DNA of 64,000 nt from Deltaproteobacteria bacterium Ga0077539 (GTDB taxonomy: Bacteria > Myxococcota_A > Polyangia > Polyangiales > Ga0077539), in the NCBI GenBank assembly GCA_001465015.1, contig LNEO01000246.1:62001-126000 (forward strand), read 5' to 3'. The stretch's first letter is position 1, and the number at the start of each line of letters is the position of its first letter. This document shows, one piece after another, positions 43,371-52,006 of this stretch. The position numbers and the translations under genes were made by a program. The notes under the pieces were generated by a model, which did no database searches, was not told where the DNA came from, and worked only from the letters and a program-made list of their open reading frames with translations.

Positions 43371-43739
43371 TCAGGTGCTGAACGGACGGACGCGGAAGAT
43401 GTTGCGATCGGGTCCGCCCTGGGTCGGCTGCGCGAAGACGATGATGTGCGAGCCATCGAAGCCGACTTGCACCGCGCCGTGACCAGGCAGCGAAACAGCT
43501 TGCGTCGTGCTCGTCGCCGGGTCGAACACGAAGAGACCCATCCCGAACGTCGCGCCGAACACGAACCAGATGTTGCCTGACGCCTCGACGACGCGTCCTG
43601 ATGGACCGAGGACAGCGGTGAGCTCAGCGGTCTCTTCGTTGATTGTGACCGTGGGTCGGCTGCTCGCACCGCCGCAGCCGAGCATCGAGAGCAACGTCAG
43701 TGACGAGATCGCGCGAGCGCAGAAAGCTCGATCGTTCAT
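43371..43739 (-). CDS. Small lipoprotein
   Basis: 122 aa. Signal peptide with lipobox LLSMLGC (Cys22). The mature part looks like two beta hairpins or a propeller blade (GRVVEASGNIWFVFGATFGMGLFVFDPATSTTQ, GAVQVGFDGSHIIVFAQPT), reminiscent of a fragment of a WD40-like/NHL-type protein, but no repeat is complete. Function unknown. The gene is 12 nt from the end of the decayed GST gene, convergent to it. Confidence 0.62.
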   Translation of the reverse strand: MNDRAFCARAISSLTLLSMLGCGGASSRPTVTINEETAELTAVLGPSGRVVEASGNIWFVFGATFGMGLFVFDPATSTTQAVSLPGHGAVQVGFDGSHIIVFAQPTQGGPDRNIFRVRPFST

Positions 43740-44190
43740 CGTGAAGTCTCCGGGAAGAAATGAACGCGCAACGCGCGCGCCTCCCGACTCGGTGCACCAG
43801 ACATACCGGGCGACTCACCGCGCCCGAACGACGAAATCGCTGGTGATTCCAGCGGTCGGCGCGCTCGCCTCTGGCACTGCGCTGGCACCAGAGCCGACAC
43901 GGTGCCGGCTCGGTGTCGCGCCGCTCGAGGAGGCATGAATTCGTGTGCTGTTGGGCCGCGAGCGCGAAGGTCGGGGCGGTTCGAGCGACGCCATGGACGA
44001 TGACCGGCGCGCAAAGCGACCACACGTCGCCCGGCCGAAGGCCGAGCTGGGTCGAAACGCGAACCAGACTCACAGGCGTCGACCGTACCTGACGTCGGTG
44101 CCAAGTTCGCTCGGCGGGCACTGAGAGCCCGCGTTCGCGCACCCGTCGCAGCGCGAAACGCCTGATGTAGTGCCAGGAGAAACGGCGAAA
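43740..44190. other. Region without a supported gene
   Basis: About 450 nt. One minus-strand frame (44098 down to about 43960) has a short coding-like stretch (VSLVRVSTQLGLRPGDVWSLCAPVIVHGVA) with GC-rich third positions, but it decays into Arg/Cys-rich sequence, has no ribosome site and overlaps the next gene's leader. It may be a gene remnant; I see no firm feature. Confidence 0.4.
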
Positions 44191-44214
44191 CCCCCTCGGA
44201 TCACTCCTTGGGGG
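44191..44214 (-). terminator. Hairpin downstream of the tRNA gene
   Basis: CCCCC (44191-44195) and GGGGG (44210-44214) can pair across a 14-nt loop. On the minus strand this lies about 50 nt beyond the tRNA 3' end and is followed by TTTC, a weak intrinsic-terminator form. Confidence 0.4.
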
Positions 44215-44262
44215 CTTCTTGTTGCCGACCCCCGCCGCCTGTTATCGACGAGAGAAAGTTGG

Positions 44263-44335
44263 CTCCGACTGCTGGACTTGAACCAGCGACCCGGCGGTTA
44301 ACAGCCGCCTGCTCTACCGACTGAGCTAAGTCGGA
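44263..44335 (-). tRNA. tRNA-Asn(GTT)
   Basis: 73 nt. The 7-bp acceptor stem pairs TCCGACT with AGTCGGA. D-arm TAGCTCAGTCGGTAGAGCA, anticodon loop CTGTTAA with anticodon GTT, and T-arm GGTTCAAGTCC are canonical. The discriminator base is G, as expected for tRNA-Asn, and CCA is encoded at the 3' end (44262-44260). Confidence 0.97.
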
Positions 44336-44370
44336 AACGGGCGCTGTTTGTACTCGCTCTCGCGTCCGTG

Positions 44371-45552
44371 TCAACCACCGTCCTTCGCCGCGCGCGACGA
44401 TTTTTCGCCGAGGCCCTTCGCCACGGCCCGCGCCACGCCCGCGACCGCGAGCACGGCGAACACCGCGAGCGCCATCGTGGCGTACACCGCGCTGCGTTGA
44501 GCCTCGGTTCGCATGATGAAATCCGGCATCTCGACGTGCACCCACGCGAGCGCGCCGGCGAGCGCGAGCAGCGCGAGCCCGGGAATCGAGAGAGTCACCC
44601 ACGAAGGACCGATCTTCGAGCGGCTGGCGATCGTGGTCGCCGCGATGGCGGTCGCGGCGAGCGCGAAGATCACCAACCCCTCGACGATGGCCTGCGAGGC
44701 CCACGCGCCGATCACGAGCGAGCGTTGTCCAGCGACACGCACGACTTCGACCCACACGCGAAGCGTCACGACGGCGCTCGAAAGCGCCAAGACCCAGAGG
44801 GCGTACGCAGCGGTGGCGAAGAAGCTGGCGGGAGTCCACCCTTGCAGACGGCGACTGGCGCGAACCGAGAGCGCGACGAAGAGCGCCGCGGACACGAGGC
44901 CCGCGCCACGCACCGCCGCCGTCTCTTGAAAACGCGCACCATTGTGCTCGAGCGCGAGGGCCAGGGCGATCGAGCCCACCATCGACAGCACGATCCCCGT
45001 CGCGCCCATCGCGAACGAGCGGAGCGCCGCGGCTCGGGCGAGGAGCGTCGCGGTGGCGTCGGGCTCCTCTGCGACTGGGGCGGAGTCCGACGGGCGTCGC
45101 GCGAGCGCCGCGGCCAAAGCGAGCGGCGCGACGAGCGACATCGCGGTCGCAGCCGAGACCGTCTCGAGAAACAAGCGGTCTGCGAAACCCCACACCGGCA
45201 TGACCATCGCGTGGACCGACGACGAAAACCACGCCACTCGCGCCGAGCAGAGGACGAACCCGACCACCGACAACAACGACAGCGCCGCAGCGAGCCGGAC
45301 GCGCGACGCAGTGGCGGCCCGCCACAGCTGCAGGCCCGCAGCGCCACACAAAATCATCGACGCGAACGTCGCCGTGTGCGCGAGCAACGACGAGACGGTC
45401 ATCATTTGCGCGAAGCGCTCGCCAATCAGAGCGACGCCCCGAGAGAGTATCGCGACCCAGGCGAGCCGCCGCGCCGCGTCGAGGGCCCACGAGCGCGGCG
45501 CTTCGAGGGAAGTGTCGCGATAGGGAGTCGCTGTGCGTCCGGGGTGGGTCAT
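44371..45552 (-). CDS. Polytopic membrane protein of unknown function
   Basis: 393 aa from the ATG at 45552. About ten hydrophobic segments are spread along the chain (for example AWVAILSRGVALIGERFAQM, LRLAAALSLLSVVGFVLCSA-like, IGAWASQAIVEGLVIFALAATAIAATTIA, WVTLSIPGLALLALAGALAWV), with a basic N-terminus and basic C-terminal tail (GLGEKSSRAAKDGG). No transporter motif is recognised. It ends 36 nt before the tRNA gene's 5' end on the same strand; the two may share a transcript. Confidence 0.72.
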   Translation of the reverse strand: MTHPGRTATPYRDTSLEAPRSWALDAARRLAWVAILSRGVALIGERFAQMMTVSSLLAHTATFASMILCGAAGLQLWRAATASRVRLAAALSLLSVVGFVLCSARVAWFSSSVHAMVMPVWGFADRLFLETVSAATAMSLVAPLALAAALARRPSDSAPVAEEPDATATLLARAAALRSFAMGATGIVLSMVGSIALALALEHNGARFQETAAVRGAGLVSAALFVALSVRASRRLQGWTPASFFATAAYALWVLALSSAVVTLRVWVEVVRVAGQRSLVIGAWASQAIVEGLVIFALAATAIAATTIASRSKIGPSWVTLSIPGLALLALAGALAWVHVEMPDFIMRTEAQRSAVYATMALAVFAVLAVAGVARAVAKGLGEKSSRAAKDGG

Positions 45553-45620
45553 CGCAGTTTCGATCGTAGCGCGCTTGCGGGGAAAGACGGCGGATCCGGC
45601 TGCGGTTGGCGACACGCGCG

Positions 45621-46253
45621 CTAGCGCTCGCTCAAACGCCCCGTCGCGCGAAAGTGTTCCCGAAGCTCGGGGCGATCGAGCACGCGGGCTTGGGCCTCGG
45701 ACACGCCTCCGAGCCCGCCGCACACCTCGAGCACCCGCTCGACGAGGCGCTCTCGATGAACGACCGGAAACCGGATCCCAGCCGCGCCGTAGCTCGGGTA
45801 TTCCTTTGCGGCATACACGAGCTCCGCGCCGCGCATCACGACGACGGGCACCTCGAGGATCGTCGTGTTCGCTGCCTGGAGTCGCGCGGCGGCCGCGGCG
45901 GTGAGCACGAAGCGGGCGCAGCCGGAGGGGTTGCCCTGAACCTCGTAGCGCTCGACGTCCGCGTCTTCGATCGATTGCACGAACTGCCCGTGATCGAGCC
46001 TGCGCACGTGAGCGAGCCACGTCGGGTAGTCGTAGACGAACGGCGCGCCGCCTCTGAGAAATCGCAGAGAAAATGCTTGCTGCATCGTCGTCCGTCCCGC
46101 GCCACCCCGAGCGCTGTCCGAGCCCGAGGTGTTCTCGGATCGAGCGCCTGTCCTGCAACCCGCAAGCGACGACATCGCAGCCGCAACGAGCACGACCCGC
46201 GCGACCCGACGCGCGAGCGCTGAAAGAAACGGGGCTCGCAGCGATCGATCCAT
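45621..46253 (-). CDS. Lipoprotein of unknown function
   Basis: 210 aa. Lipobox SSLAGC (Cys33) after a long basic N-region. The mature part has a mixed alpha/beta pattern (FLRGGAPFVYDYPTWLAHVRRLDHGQFVQSIEDADVERYEVQG, AANTTILEVPVVVMRGAELVYAAKEYPS) with two further Cys. Family not recognised. Encoded between the polytopic membrane protein and the zinc-protease lipoprotein, all on the minus strand. Confidence 0.68.
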   Translation of the reverse strand: MDRSLRAPFLSALARRVARVVLVAAAMSSLAGCRTGARSENTSGSDSARGGAGRTTMQQAFSLRFLRGGAPFVYDYPTWLAHVRRLDHGQFVQSIEDADVERYEVQGNPSGCARFVLTAAAAARLQAANTTILEVPVVVMRGAELVYAAKEYPSYGAAGIRFPVVHRERLVERVLEVCGGLGGVSEAQARVLDRPELREHFRATGRLSER

Positions 46254-46369
46254 CGGTCAGAAGATCATACGCGCGCGAGGACGAGCGCATTCCTCACAGC
46301 AATCACACCGATCGTGTGCGAGCCCTGTCGCGCGTGCATTCACGACAGGTGCACTTGGGGCAAACGGCG

Positions 46370-47689
46370 TCAATCGCCGCGGCGCACGAGGACGGTGACG
46401 CCCGCGGGTCCCTGCTCGACGGTGACGCTCGCGGGGCACGCGCCCGCGCTGCCGCCGCGCATGCGCGGGCATCCATCGCGACGCCAGCGCTCGACGAGGG
46501 GGACGAGCGCGAGCACGAGCGCGTCCGCTCCCTGGACGTCGCCGCACGCGATTCGCCACTGCAAAACCAGCGGCGCGCGGGCTCCTACGCCCATGGCGCG
46601 GTCGAGCGCGACCGAGTCTCCGCGCCACGTCGAGGCCAGCTCGCCCGCGCGCTCCTTTCGGACGATCGCCGCCAGGAGCAGCCGCAGCTCGAGCTCGCCG
46701 AGCTCCCGTTGGAGCACGCGCTCGGTGCCCGATCTCGACGGCGCGGGCTCTACCACGACGAGCCCTTCGTCGCCGCGCTCGGGGTGCAGCATCGCGCCCG
46801 TTCGCAGCTCGTCCCGCGCGAGCGCGGCGTTGACCGCGGTCCAACCGCCGCGCTCGTAGAGCGCTCCGACCGCGGTCGCTCCCGCTTCGTACGGCAGCTC
46901 GATCGCGTCGATGAAATACTTCGGAACGTTGGCCTCCGTGAGCACCTGCGCCCGCTCGGCCCAGCGCGCGATGCGCGGGCGCTGATCCAGCGTTCCGAGC
47001 ATGCGAGCGCCGCGCTGGCGTGCTTGCCACTCGAGGGTCACCAGCGTGGCGTCTCCCTCGAGCAACGCGAGGCGCACGCTCGCGCGATCGGTCATCGCCG
47101 GAGCCGTGTCGTCGACGGCGACGCGCCCATGAAAGTGCTGATCCTGCAGCGCGTGGACGAGCTCGTGAACGACCGTCGCGCGCGCCTCGATGCCAGCGGG
47201 ACCAGCGCGCGAGAGGCTCCTCGCTTCGACCTCGCTCAACGTGAGGATCCCGTCGCGAGGATCGTAGAAGCCCTGCGCTTCGTTGCCCATCATTCGCGCG
47301 AACTCGTCGCGGTCGTTGCCGTCTTCGTCTCGCAGGTGTCCGAGCCCTACCGCGAGCAAATCGTCGCCCTTTGGCGCCTCGCTCTCGACCCCTCGCTCGT
47401 CGCGAAAGTGCGCGGCGATCGCGGCCACTGACAGGACCCGAAACGAGACCTCCCGTTGAAAGCGCAGCGCCCGGATCGCCTCGACCTCGCGCGAGAGCGC
47501 TCGCACCGACACGCCCAACATGGCGTTGTCGACGATGACCGGCCCGTCTGGCGCGGTCGGCGCTTGCCCCGCGGGGCGTTGCGGAAGCGTGAGATCGCTC
47601 GCGCGGCCCGTCACGCAGCCGCTCGCGAGCAAACTCGCGCAGATAGATCCGAGCAACCCGACGCGCATCGACTGCGCCCATTGTGCCAC
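46370..47689 (-). CDS. Lipoprotein with HExxH zinc-protease motif
   Basis: 439 aa; an in-frame ATG at 47668 is a second candidate and gives a tighter signal peptide (MRVGLLGSICASLLASGC). The motif VVHELVHALQDQHF supplies two zinc His and the catalytic Glu. RLALLEGDATLV, some 30 residues on, probably carries the third ligand, Glu, in a glu-zincin-like arrangement; ARMMGNEAQGFYDPRDGIL is the beta strand that precedes the active-site helix in such proteins. The family is widespread in myxobacteria and actinobacteria. Predicted to act in the periplasm or on the outer membrane; substrate unknown. Confidence 0.8.
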   Translation of the reverse strand: MAQWAQSMRVGLLGSICASLLASGCVTGRASDLTLPQRPAGQAPTAPDGPVIVDNAMLGVSVRALSREVEAIRALRFQREVSFRVLSVAAIAAHFRDERGVESEAPKGDDLLAVGLGHLRDEDGNDRDEFARMMGNEAQGFYDPRDGILTLSEVEARSLSRAGPAGIEARATVVHELVHALQDQHFHGRVAVDDTAPAMTDRASVRLALLEGDATLVTLEWQARQRGARMLGTLDQRPRIARWAERAQVLTEANVPKYFIDAIELPYEAGATAVGALYERGGWTAVNAALARDELRTGAMLHPERGDEGLVVVEPAPSRSGTERVLQRELGELELRLLLAAIVRKERAGELASTWRGDSVALDRAMGVGARAPLVLQWRIACGDVQGADALVLALVPLVERWRRDGCPRMRGGSAGACPASVTVEQGPAGVTVLVRRGD

Positions 47690-47890
47690 CGCTGCGAAAG
47701 ATTGCTCGCGAGCGTCGCCGCGATCGACCGACGGTCCATCGACGGCGCACGCTGCGTCGAGCCGTCGGTCTCTCGGTCGTCTTCGCGGCGCTGAGCGCAG
47801 TCAACTCGCTCGAAGAAGCCCGCGCGGGTCTACACTAGCGCGATCTGGGACACGCTCGACCGAGTGGCCCAGCGCGCACTGGAGGTCGCC

Positions 47891-48066
47891 ATGTCCGAAC
47901 AAACACCACCCGTCGAGACCAACTTCGAGCGCAGGATGCGCGAGGCTTCGTGCTCGACGCTGCGACGGAGGCTCGAATCGCCACCTGTCAGGATTTGAAC
48001 ATGCTGCGCACCTGGATCGCGCGCGCGGTAAGCGCTTCGACGCTCGAGGCAGTGCTCGCAGAGTGA
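47891..48066 (+). pseudogene. Tail fragment of an Rpn-family (PD-(D/E)XK) protein
   Basis: From 47947 the frame reads FVLDAATEARIATCQDLNMLRTWIARAVSASTLEAVLAE to the stop, with the form of the C-terminal end of recombination-promoting-nuclease (Rpn) family proteins, where a short helical domain follows a Glu/Arg-rich linker. The ATG at 47891 (MSEQTPPVETNFERRMRE) is in another frame, so a frameshift separates the two parts, and the nuclease domain itself is absent. A remnant. Confidence 0.5.
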
Positions 48067-48091
48067 ACCCACAGAATCAACCGACAACCAG

Positions 48092-48709
48092 ATGCCCCGC
48101 GAACCGTCGCCCGAACGCTATCGCCACGAAGGAGACACGACGCTCGTCGAGCTTCACCTTCGATCGGTCGAGCAGCTCTTCGACCTGAAGGACCCAGCGC
48201 CGTTTCACGAGCGCGACCTCGACGACGACGCAGTCGCGTACCTGCTGGCCGCGATGGAGGACGTGCGCCGCGAGCCGAAGATCGAGGTTCGCTTCATGTT
48301 CGCCAGCGACAAACAACAGTCCAAGCTCCCGCCCGAAGAGCTCGAGTCGTCGATTCGCGCGCACTTCCGCTACGAGCGCGGCCGCGAACAGCGAAAGATC
48401 CTCACGACGCGAAGACAGGGGCAGGTCACGTTGCTCATCGCGCTCGTCCTGCTGGCGCTCTCGCTCGGAGCCGCTGCGCAGCTCGAGCGCTACGCCCAGA
48501 CCCACACCGGGTGGAAGGTCGTCCGCGAGGGGCTCACCATCTTTGGCTGGGTCGTCCTCTGGAATCCCGTCGATGCGCTGCTCTTCGGCTGGATCGCTCC
48601 CTGGCAGCGCGCGAGGCTCTTCGAGCGCATCGAGAAGGCCCCCTATCGATTCGAGTGGGGCGTCGCGTTGCCTGAATCTTCCGCCACGCTTGGCAGTACG
48701 ATCCCGTAG
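48092..48709 (+). CDS. Membrane protein with cytosolic N-terminal domain
   Basis: 205 aa. The N-terminal about 105 residues form a small mixed domain (GDTTLVELHLRSVEQLFDLKDPAPFHERDLDDDAVAYLLAAME, KIEVRFMFAS) followed by two transmembrane segments (TLLIALVLLALSLGAAAQL and GLTIFGWVVLWNPVDALLFGWIAPW). The charged C-terminus (RARLFERIEKAPYRFEW) is again cytosolic. Conserved proteins with this layout exist, but their function is unknown to me. The stop codon directly precedes the ATG of the next gene. Confidence 0.75.
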   Translation: MPREPSPERYRHEGDTTLVELHLRSVEQLFDLKDPAPFHERDLDDDAVAYLLAAMEDVRREPKIEVRFMFASDKQQSKLPPEELESSIRAHFRYERGREQRKILTTRRQGQVTLLIALVLLALSLGAAAQLERYAQTHTGWKVVREGLTIFGWVVLWNPVDALLFGWIAPWQRARLFERIEKAPYRFEWGVALPESSATLGSTIP

Positions 48710-49732
48710 ATGTCGAGCATCGCCGCTGAGAAGACTGGACCGTCCGTCTATTGGTACGCGTTCGGCTACTTCGCGGCGTACGCGCCGTACAGCGCGCTCA
48801 CCAAGGCTCTCTCTTCGGGGCTCATCGGCGACCGGCGCGTCTCGGGTCTCGCGCTCTTGCCGCTCACCACGATGGCCTCCGCGATCGCGATGTTCGGATT
48901 GCTCAGCGCCCTCGGCTGGTTTCGCTTCGCGACGCACAGCACCGTGGGACGCTGGTCGTTTCCCCGTCCGGGTCCGTGGACCGCGCTCTCGGGCCTGGCG
49001 ACCGCCGCGATCATCGTGACCACGACGCTCGCGTACACGTTCGAAGGAGTGAGCATTCCGCTGGTGATGCTGCTCATGCGCGGCGGGGTGCTCTTGATCG
49101 CGCCCGTGGTGGACATGATCAGCAAGCGAAAGGTGCGGTGGTTTTCGTACGTCGCCCTCGCGCTGTCGGGCCTCGCCCTGATCGACGCGTTCTTCGCCGG
49201 CGGCGCGGGGAGGTTGCCGTTCTGGTGCGCGGTCGACATCGGCGTGTACCTGGCCGCGTATTTCGTGCGCTTGCGCTTCATGAGCCGCCTCGCCAAGAGC
49301 GACGATCACCTTCTGCAACGGCGGTACTTCGTCGAAGAGCAGATGGTGGCTGCTCCGACCGCGGTGCTCTCTCTGGTGATGCTCGCGATCATCGGTAAAG
49401 GTGAGGCGATGCAGAGCATCCGCGCGGGCTTCACGAGCTTGTGGTCGTCGTCGACGCTCCCGTACGTGCTGCTCGTGGGCGTGCTGTCGCAAGCGACCGG
49501 CGTCTTCGGCGGGCTCGTGCTGCTCGACGCGAGGGAGAACACGTTTTGCGTTCCGCTCAACCGCGCGTCGAGCATCCTGGCCGGAGTCGTCGCGGCCCTC
49601 GCGTTAGTGACCCTCGGTCAGGGCTTTCCTGCACGGGGAGAATTGATGGGCGCGGGAATGTTGGTCGCCGCGATCGTGCTGCTCTGGGTCGGACCTGTGA
49701 TCGACAAGCGACGCGCGTCACCGTCGAAGTAG
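48710..49732 (+). CDS. Polytopic membrane protein, EamA/DMT-transporter-like
   Basis: 340 aa with about ten hydrophobic segments arranged as two halves. The first half ends with IIVTTTLAYTFEGVSIPLVMLLMRGGVLLIAPVVDM, close to the EamA pattern in which a helix pair is followed by an Arg/Lys-bounded loop; the second ends AGMLVAAIVLLWVGPVIDKRRA. This suggests a DMT-superfamily permease, though the identity is weak. Abuts the upstream gene. Its last 15 nt overlap the 3' end of the egtU-like gene on the other strand. Confidence 0.75.
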   Translation: MSSIAAEKTGPSVYWYAFGYFAAYAPYSALTKALSSGLIGDRRVSGLALLPLTTMASAIAMFGLLSALGWFRFATHSTVGRWSFPRPGPWTALSGLATAAIIVTTTLAYTFEGVSIPLVMLLMRGGVLLIAPVVDMISKRKVRWFSYVALALSGLALIDAFFAGGAGRLPFWCAVDIGVYLAAYFVRLRFMSRLAKSDDHLLQRRYFVEEQMVAAPTAVLSLVMLAIIGKGEAMQSIRAGFTSLWSSSTLPYVLLVGVLSQATGVFGGLVLLDARENTFCVPLNRASSILAGVVAALALVTLGQGFPARGELMGAGMLVAAIVLLWVGPVIDKRRASPSK

Positions 49733-51229
49733 CCCCCTCGCGACGATCGCGGGGTCTTCGTGACGCTCGTCCACTCGCGCGTTCGCCGCGCGCATCGCCG
49801 CAGCGTCGATCGTCGAGTCGAGCGCCTCGAGCGCCGCCACCACGTCGGGGCGCTCCCGCGAGAGGCGCGGGCTCACCAGCACCACCGCGTCGTACCGCGG
49901 AATCACCGCGCGATCGTCTTCGCACACAACGAGGTCGAACGTCGCGATTCGCCCGTCCGTCGAGAACGCGGTGATCGCGTCGACCTGCGCGCTGCGCGCC
50001 GCTTCGTACAAGAGCGCAGGGTCCATGCTCCGCTGCGCGCGAAAGCGAGGCGCATAGGCCTGCTCGATCGCGCGCCACTCGGGCCGCGAGAAGATCTCGT
50101 AGTCCCCGCCGATCGTGAGCTCGGAGGACTGTCGAGCGAGGTCGGTGATGGTCCGCAGCCCCCTCTCTCGGGCAAACGCGCGGCGAACGGCGATCGCGTA
50201 GGTGTTTTCGAAGCCCAGCGACGCGACGATTCGAACGCCGAAGCGCGCGCGAAGCTCTCGGTCGAGCTCGGCGCGCAACCGTCGCCGGTCGCGCAGGACG
50301 TCGGTGCGGCGAAGGACGGAGGTCCAGAGCGTTCCTGTGTAGTCGACGTACGCGTCGATCTGATTGGACCGCAGCGCGTCGAAGACCACCGTCGAACCGA
50401 GCGAGTCGAGCACCCTCGCAGTCCCGTTGCCCGTGCGCAGTTCGATCTGCGCCGCGAGCGCCCGAGACAAGATGTACTGCTCGGTGAAGGTCTTGGCGCC
50501 GATCGTGATCGTCGCGCTCGAGCCAGCGCGCGCGCGAACGAGCACCGCCGCCGCGCTCGAGGCGATGGCCACCAACAGCACCGCCGCCCCGATCCACATC
50601 GAGGCTCGCCGACGAACAAACCCGCGCTCGGCGAGGGCCACCAGCGCATCGAGCGACAGCGCCAGCGCCGCAGACGCGACGCACCCCACGAACACCGATC
50701 GGTGATTGCCCGTCTGCAGGCCCGCAAAGATGTAGTCGCCGAGGCTCGTCGCGCCCACGGGTGTCGAGAGCGTCGCGGTGCCCACGGTCCAGACGACCGA
50801 CGTGCGTACGCCGGCGACGATCAGCGGGGCTGCGAGCGGAAGCTCCACAGAAAAGAGACGCTGACCCGCGGTCATTCCAACGCCGTCGGCGGCTTCGAGC
50901 ACCGACGGGTCGAGCCCTCTCATGGCAGCCACGGTGTTTCGCAGGATCGGCAGCACTGAGTACACGGTGAGCGCGATCAGGGCCGGCGTGTACCCGATCG
51001 CGCGCGCGCCGAGCGCCGCCAACACCGGAACCATGAACGCAAGCAGCGCCAGGCTCGGCACCGTCTGCGCCGCTCCCGACACCGCGCTGATCACCGCCGA
51101 CGCCCGCGGCCTTCGAGACGACCACACGCCGAGCGGAACAGCCACCACCCCGCCTGCGCACAACGCAGCCAGCGAGAGCGCCACGTGCGCCGCGAGCCGC
51201 TCGGGAAGCACCGCGAGCAACGGGTCCAT
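49718..51229 (-). CDS. egtU: ABC permease fused to substrate-binding protein, EgtU/OpuC-type
   Basis: 503 aa. Residues 1-210 are a binding-protein-dependent permease domain of the glycine-betaine type: GAAQTVPSLALLAFMVP, VYSVLPILRNTVAAMRGLDPSVLEAADGVGM and VWTVGTATLSTPVGATSLGDYIF. A further transmembrane helix at 213-235 tethers a periplasmic substrate-binding domain (240-503: ITIGAKTFTEQYILSRALAAQIE, VDYTGTLW, GFENTYAIAV). This fusion is that of the EgtU ergothioneine importer and some OpuC proteins. It is the last gene of a unit headed by egtD and egtB, which favours ergothioneine over betaine or choline. Confidence 0.87.
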   Translation of the reverse strand: MDPLLAVLPERLAAHVALSLAALCAGGVVAVPLGVWSSRRPRASAVISAVSGAAQTVPSLALLAFMVPVLAALGARAIGYTPALIALTVYSVLPILRNTVAAMRGLDPSVLEAADGVGMTAGQRLFSVELPLAAPLIVAGVRTSVVWTVGTATLSTPVGATSLGDYIFAGLQTGNHRSVFVGCVASAALALSLDALVALAERGFVRRRASMWIGAAVLLVAIASSAAAVLVRARAGSSATITIGAKTFTEQYILSRALAAQIELRTGNGTARVLDSLGSTVVFDALRSNQIDAYVDYTGTLWTSVLRRTDVLRDRRRLRAELDRELRARFGVRIVASLGFENTYAIAVRRAFARERGLRTITDLARQSSELTIGGDYEIFSRPEWRAIEQAYAPRFRAQRSMDPALLYEAARSAQVDAITAFSTDGRIATFDLVVCEDDRAVIPRYDAVVLVSPRLSRERPDVVAALEALDSTIDAAAMRAANARVDERHEDPAIVARGLLRR

Positions 51230-52006
51230 CTACGGCGCCTCTCCGCCCGCGCGCAATCGCCAGCGCAAGAGCTCTGCGTGAGAGAGCGCCGCTTCGACGA
51301 GCGACGCGACGTACGGGTCCGCCGGGCGCTCGAAGAGGTCGCGCCCCTGCCCCACTTGCAGCAGCTTTCCCCCAGAGAGAACCGCGACACGATCCGCGAC
51401 GACCAGCGCCTCGCCGAGGTCGTGGGTGACGAACACTCCCGTAAACCCAAGGGCTCTGTGAAGCGCGACGAAGCGCTCTTGCAGCTGTCCCCGCGTGATC
51501 GCGTCGAGCGCTCCAAAGGGCTCGTCGAAGAGCAGCACCGGCGGCTCGGCAGCGAGCGCGCGAGCCACCGCGACCCGCTGCGCCTGACCGCCCGAGAGCT
51601 CGTGCGGATACCGCCCTCGAACCGCGGCAGGATCGAGCTCTACCTGCTCGAGCAGCGCGTCGACGCGGCGCGCGATCCGCGCGGGATCCCAGCGCAAGAG
51701 CACCGGCGTCGCGGCGATGTTCTCGGCCACCGTCCAATGCGGAAACAGACCCAGCCGCTGAAACACGTAGCCGACTCTTCGTCGCAACGCGTGCGGCTCG
51801 ATCGTCCGCACGTCGTCACCGTCCACCAACACGCGCCCTTCGTCCGCGTCGAGCAGCCGATTGACGAGCTTGAGCGCCGTGGACTTTCCCGATCCCGAGC
51901 CGCCCACCAGCGCGAGTACAGAGCCGCGTTCGACGTCGAGCTCCAACGCGTCGAGCGCAACGCGCGCGCCGAAGCGCTTGAGCGCGCCGCGCCAGGCGAT
52001 GCTCAC
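51230..52006 (-). CDS. egtV: ABC transporter ATPase for the EgtU-type permease
   Basis: 258 aa from a GTG at 52006 that overlaps the stop of the PP-loop gene as GTGA. Walker A VGGSGSGKST (34-43), Q-loop VFQRLGLFPH, signature LSGGQAQRVAVARAL, Walker B VLLFDEPFGALD and H-loop FVTHDLGEA are all in place. The LFPHWTVAENIA stretch is typical of ProV/OpuA-type subunits of quaternary-amine importers. The next gene (permease and binding protein) starts at the base after its TAG. It energises import at the inner membrane. Confidence 0.9.
   Translation of the reverse strand: MSIAWRGALKRFGARVALDALELDVERGSVLALVGGSGSGKSTALKLVNRLLDADEGRVLVDGDDVRTIEPHALRRRVGYVFQRLGLFPHWTVAENIAATPVLLRWDPARIARRVDALLEQVELDPAAVRGRYPHELSGGQAQRVAVARALAAEPPVLLFDEPFGALDAITRGQLQERFVALHRALGFTGVFVTHDLGEALVVADRVAVLSGGKLLQVGQGRDLFERPADPYVASLVEAALSHAELLRWRLRAGGEAP

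Noticed and set aside
49718-52006. Plain glycine-betaine/choline importer
   Set aside because: Possible from the family alone, but translation coupling with egtD and egtB favours an ergothioneine-type ligand.
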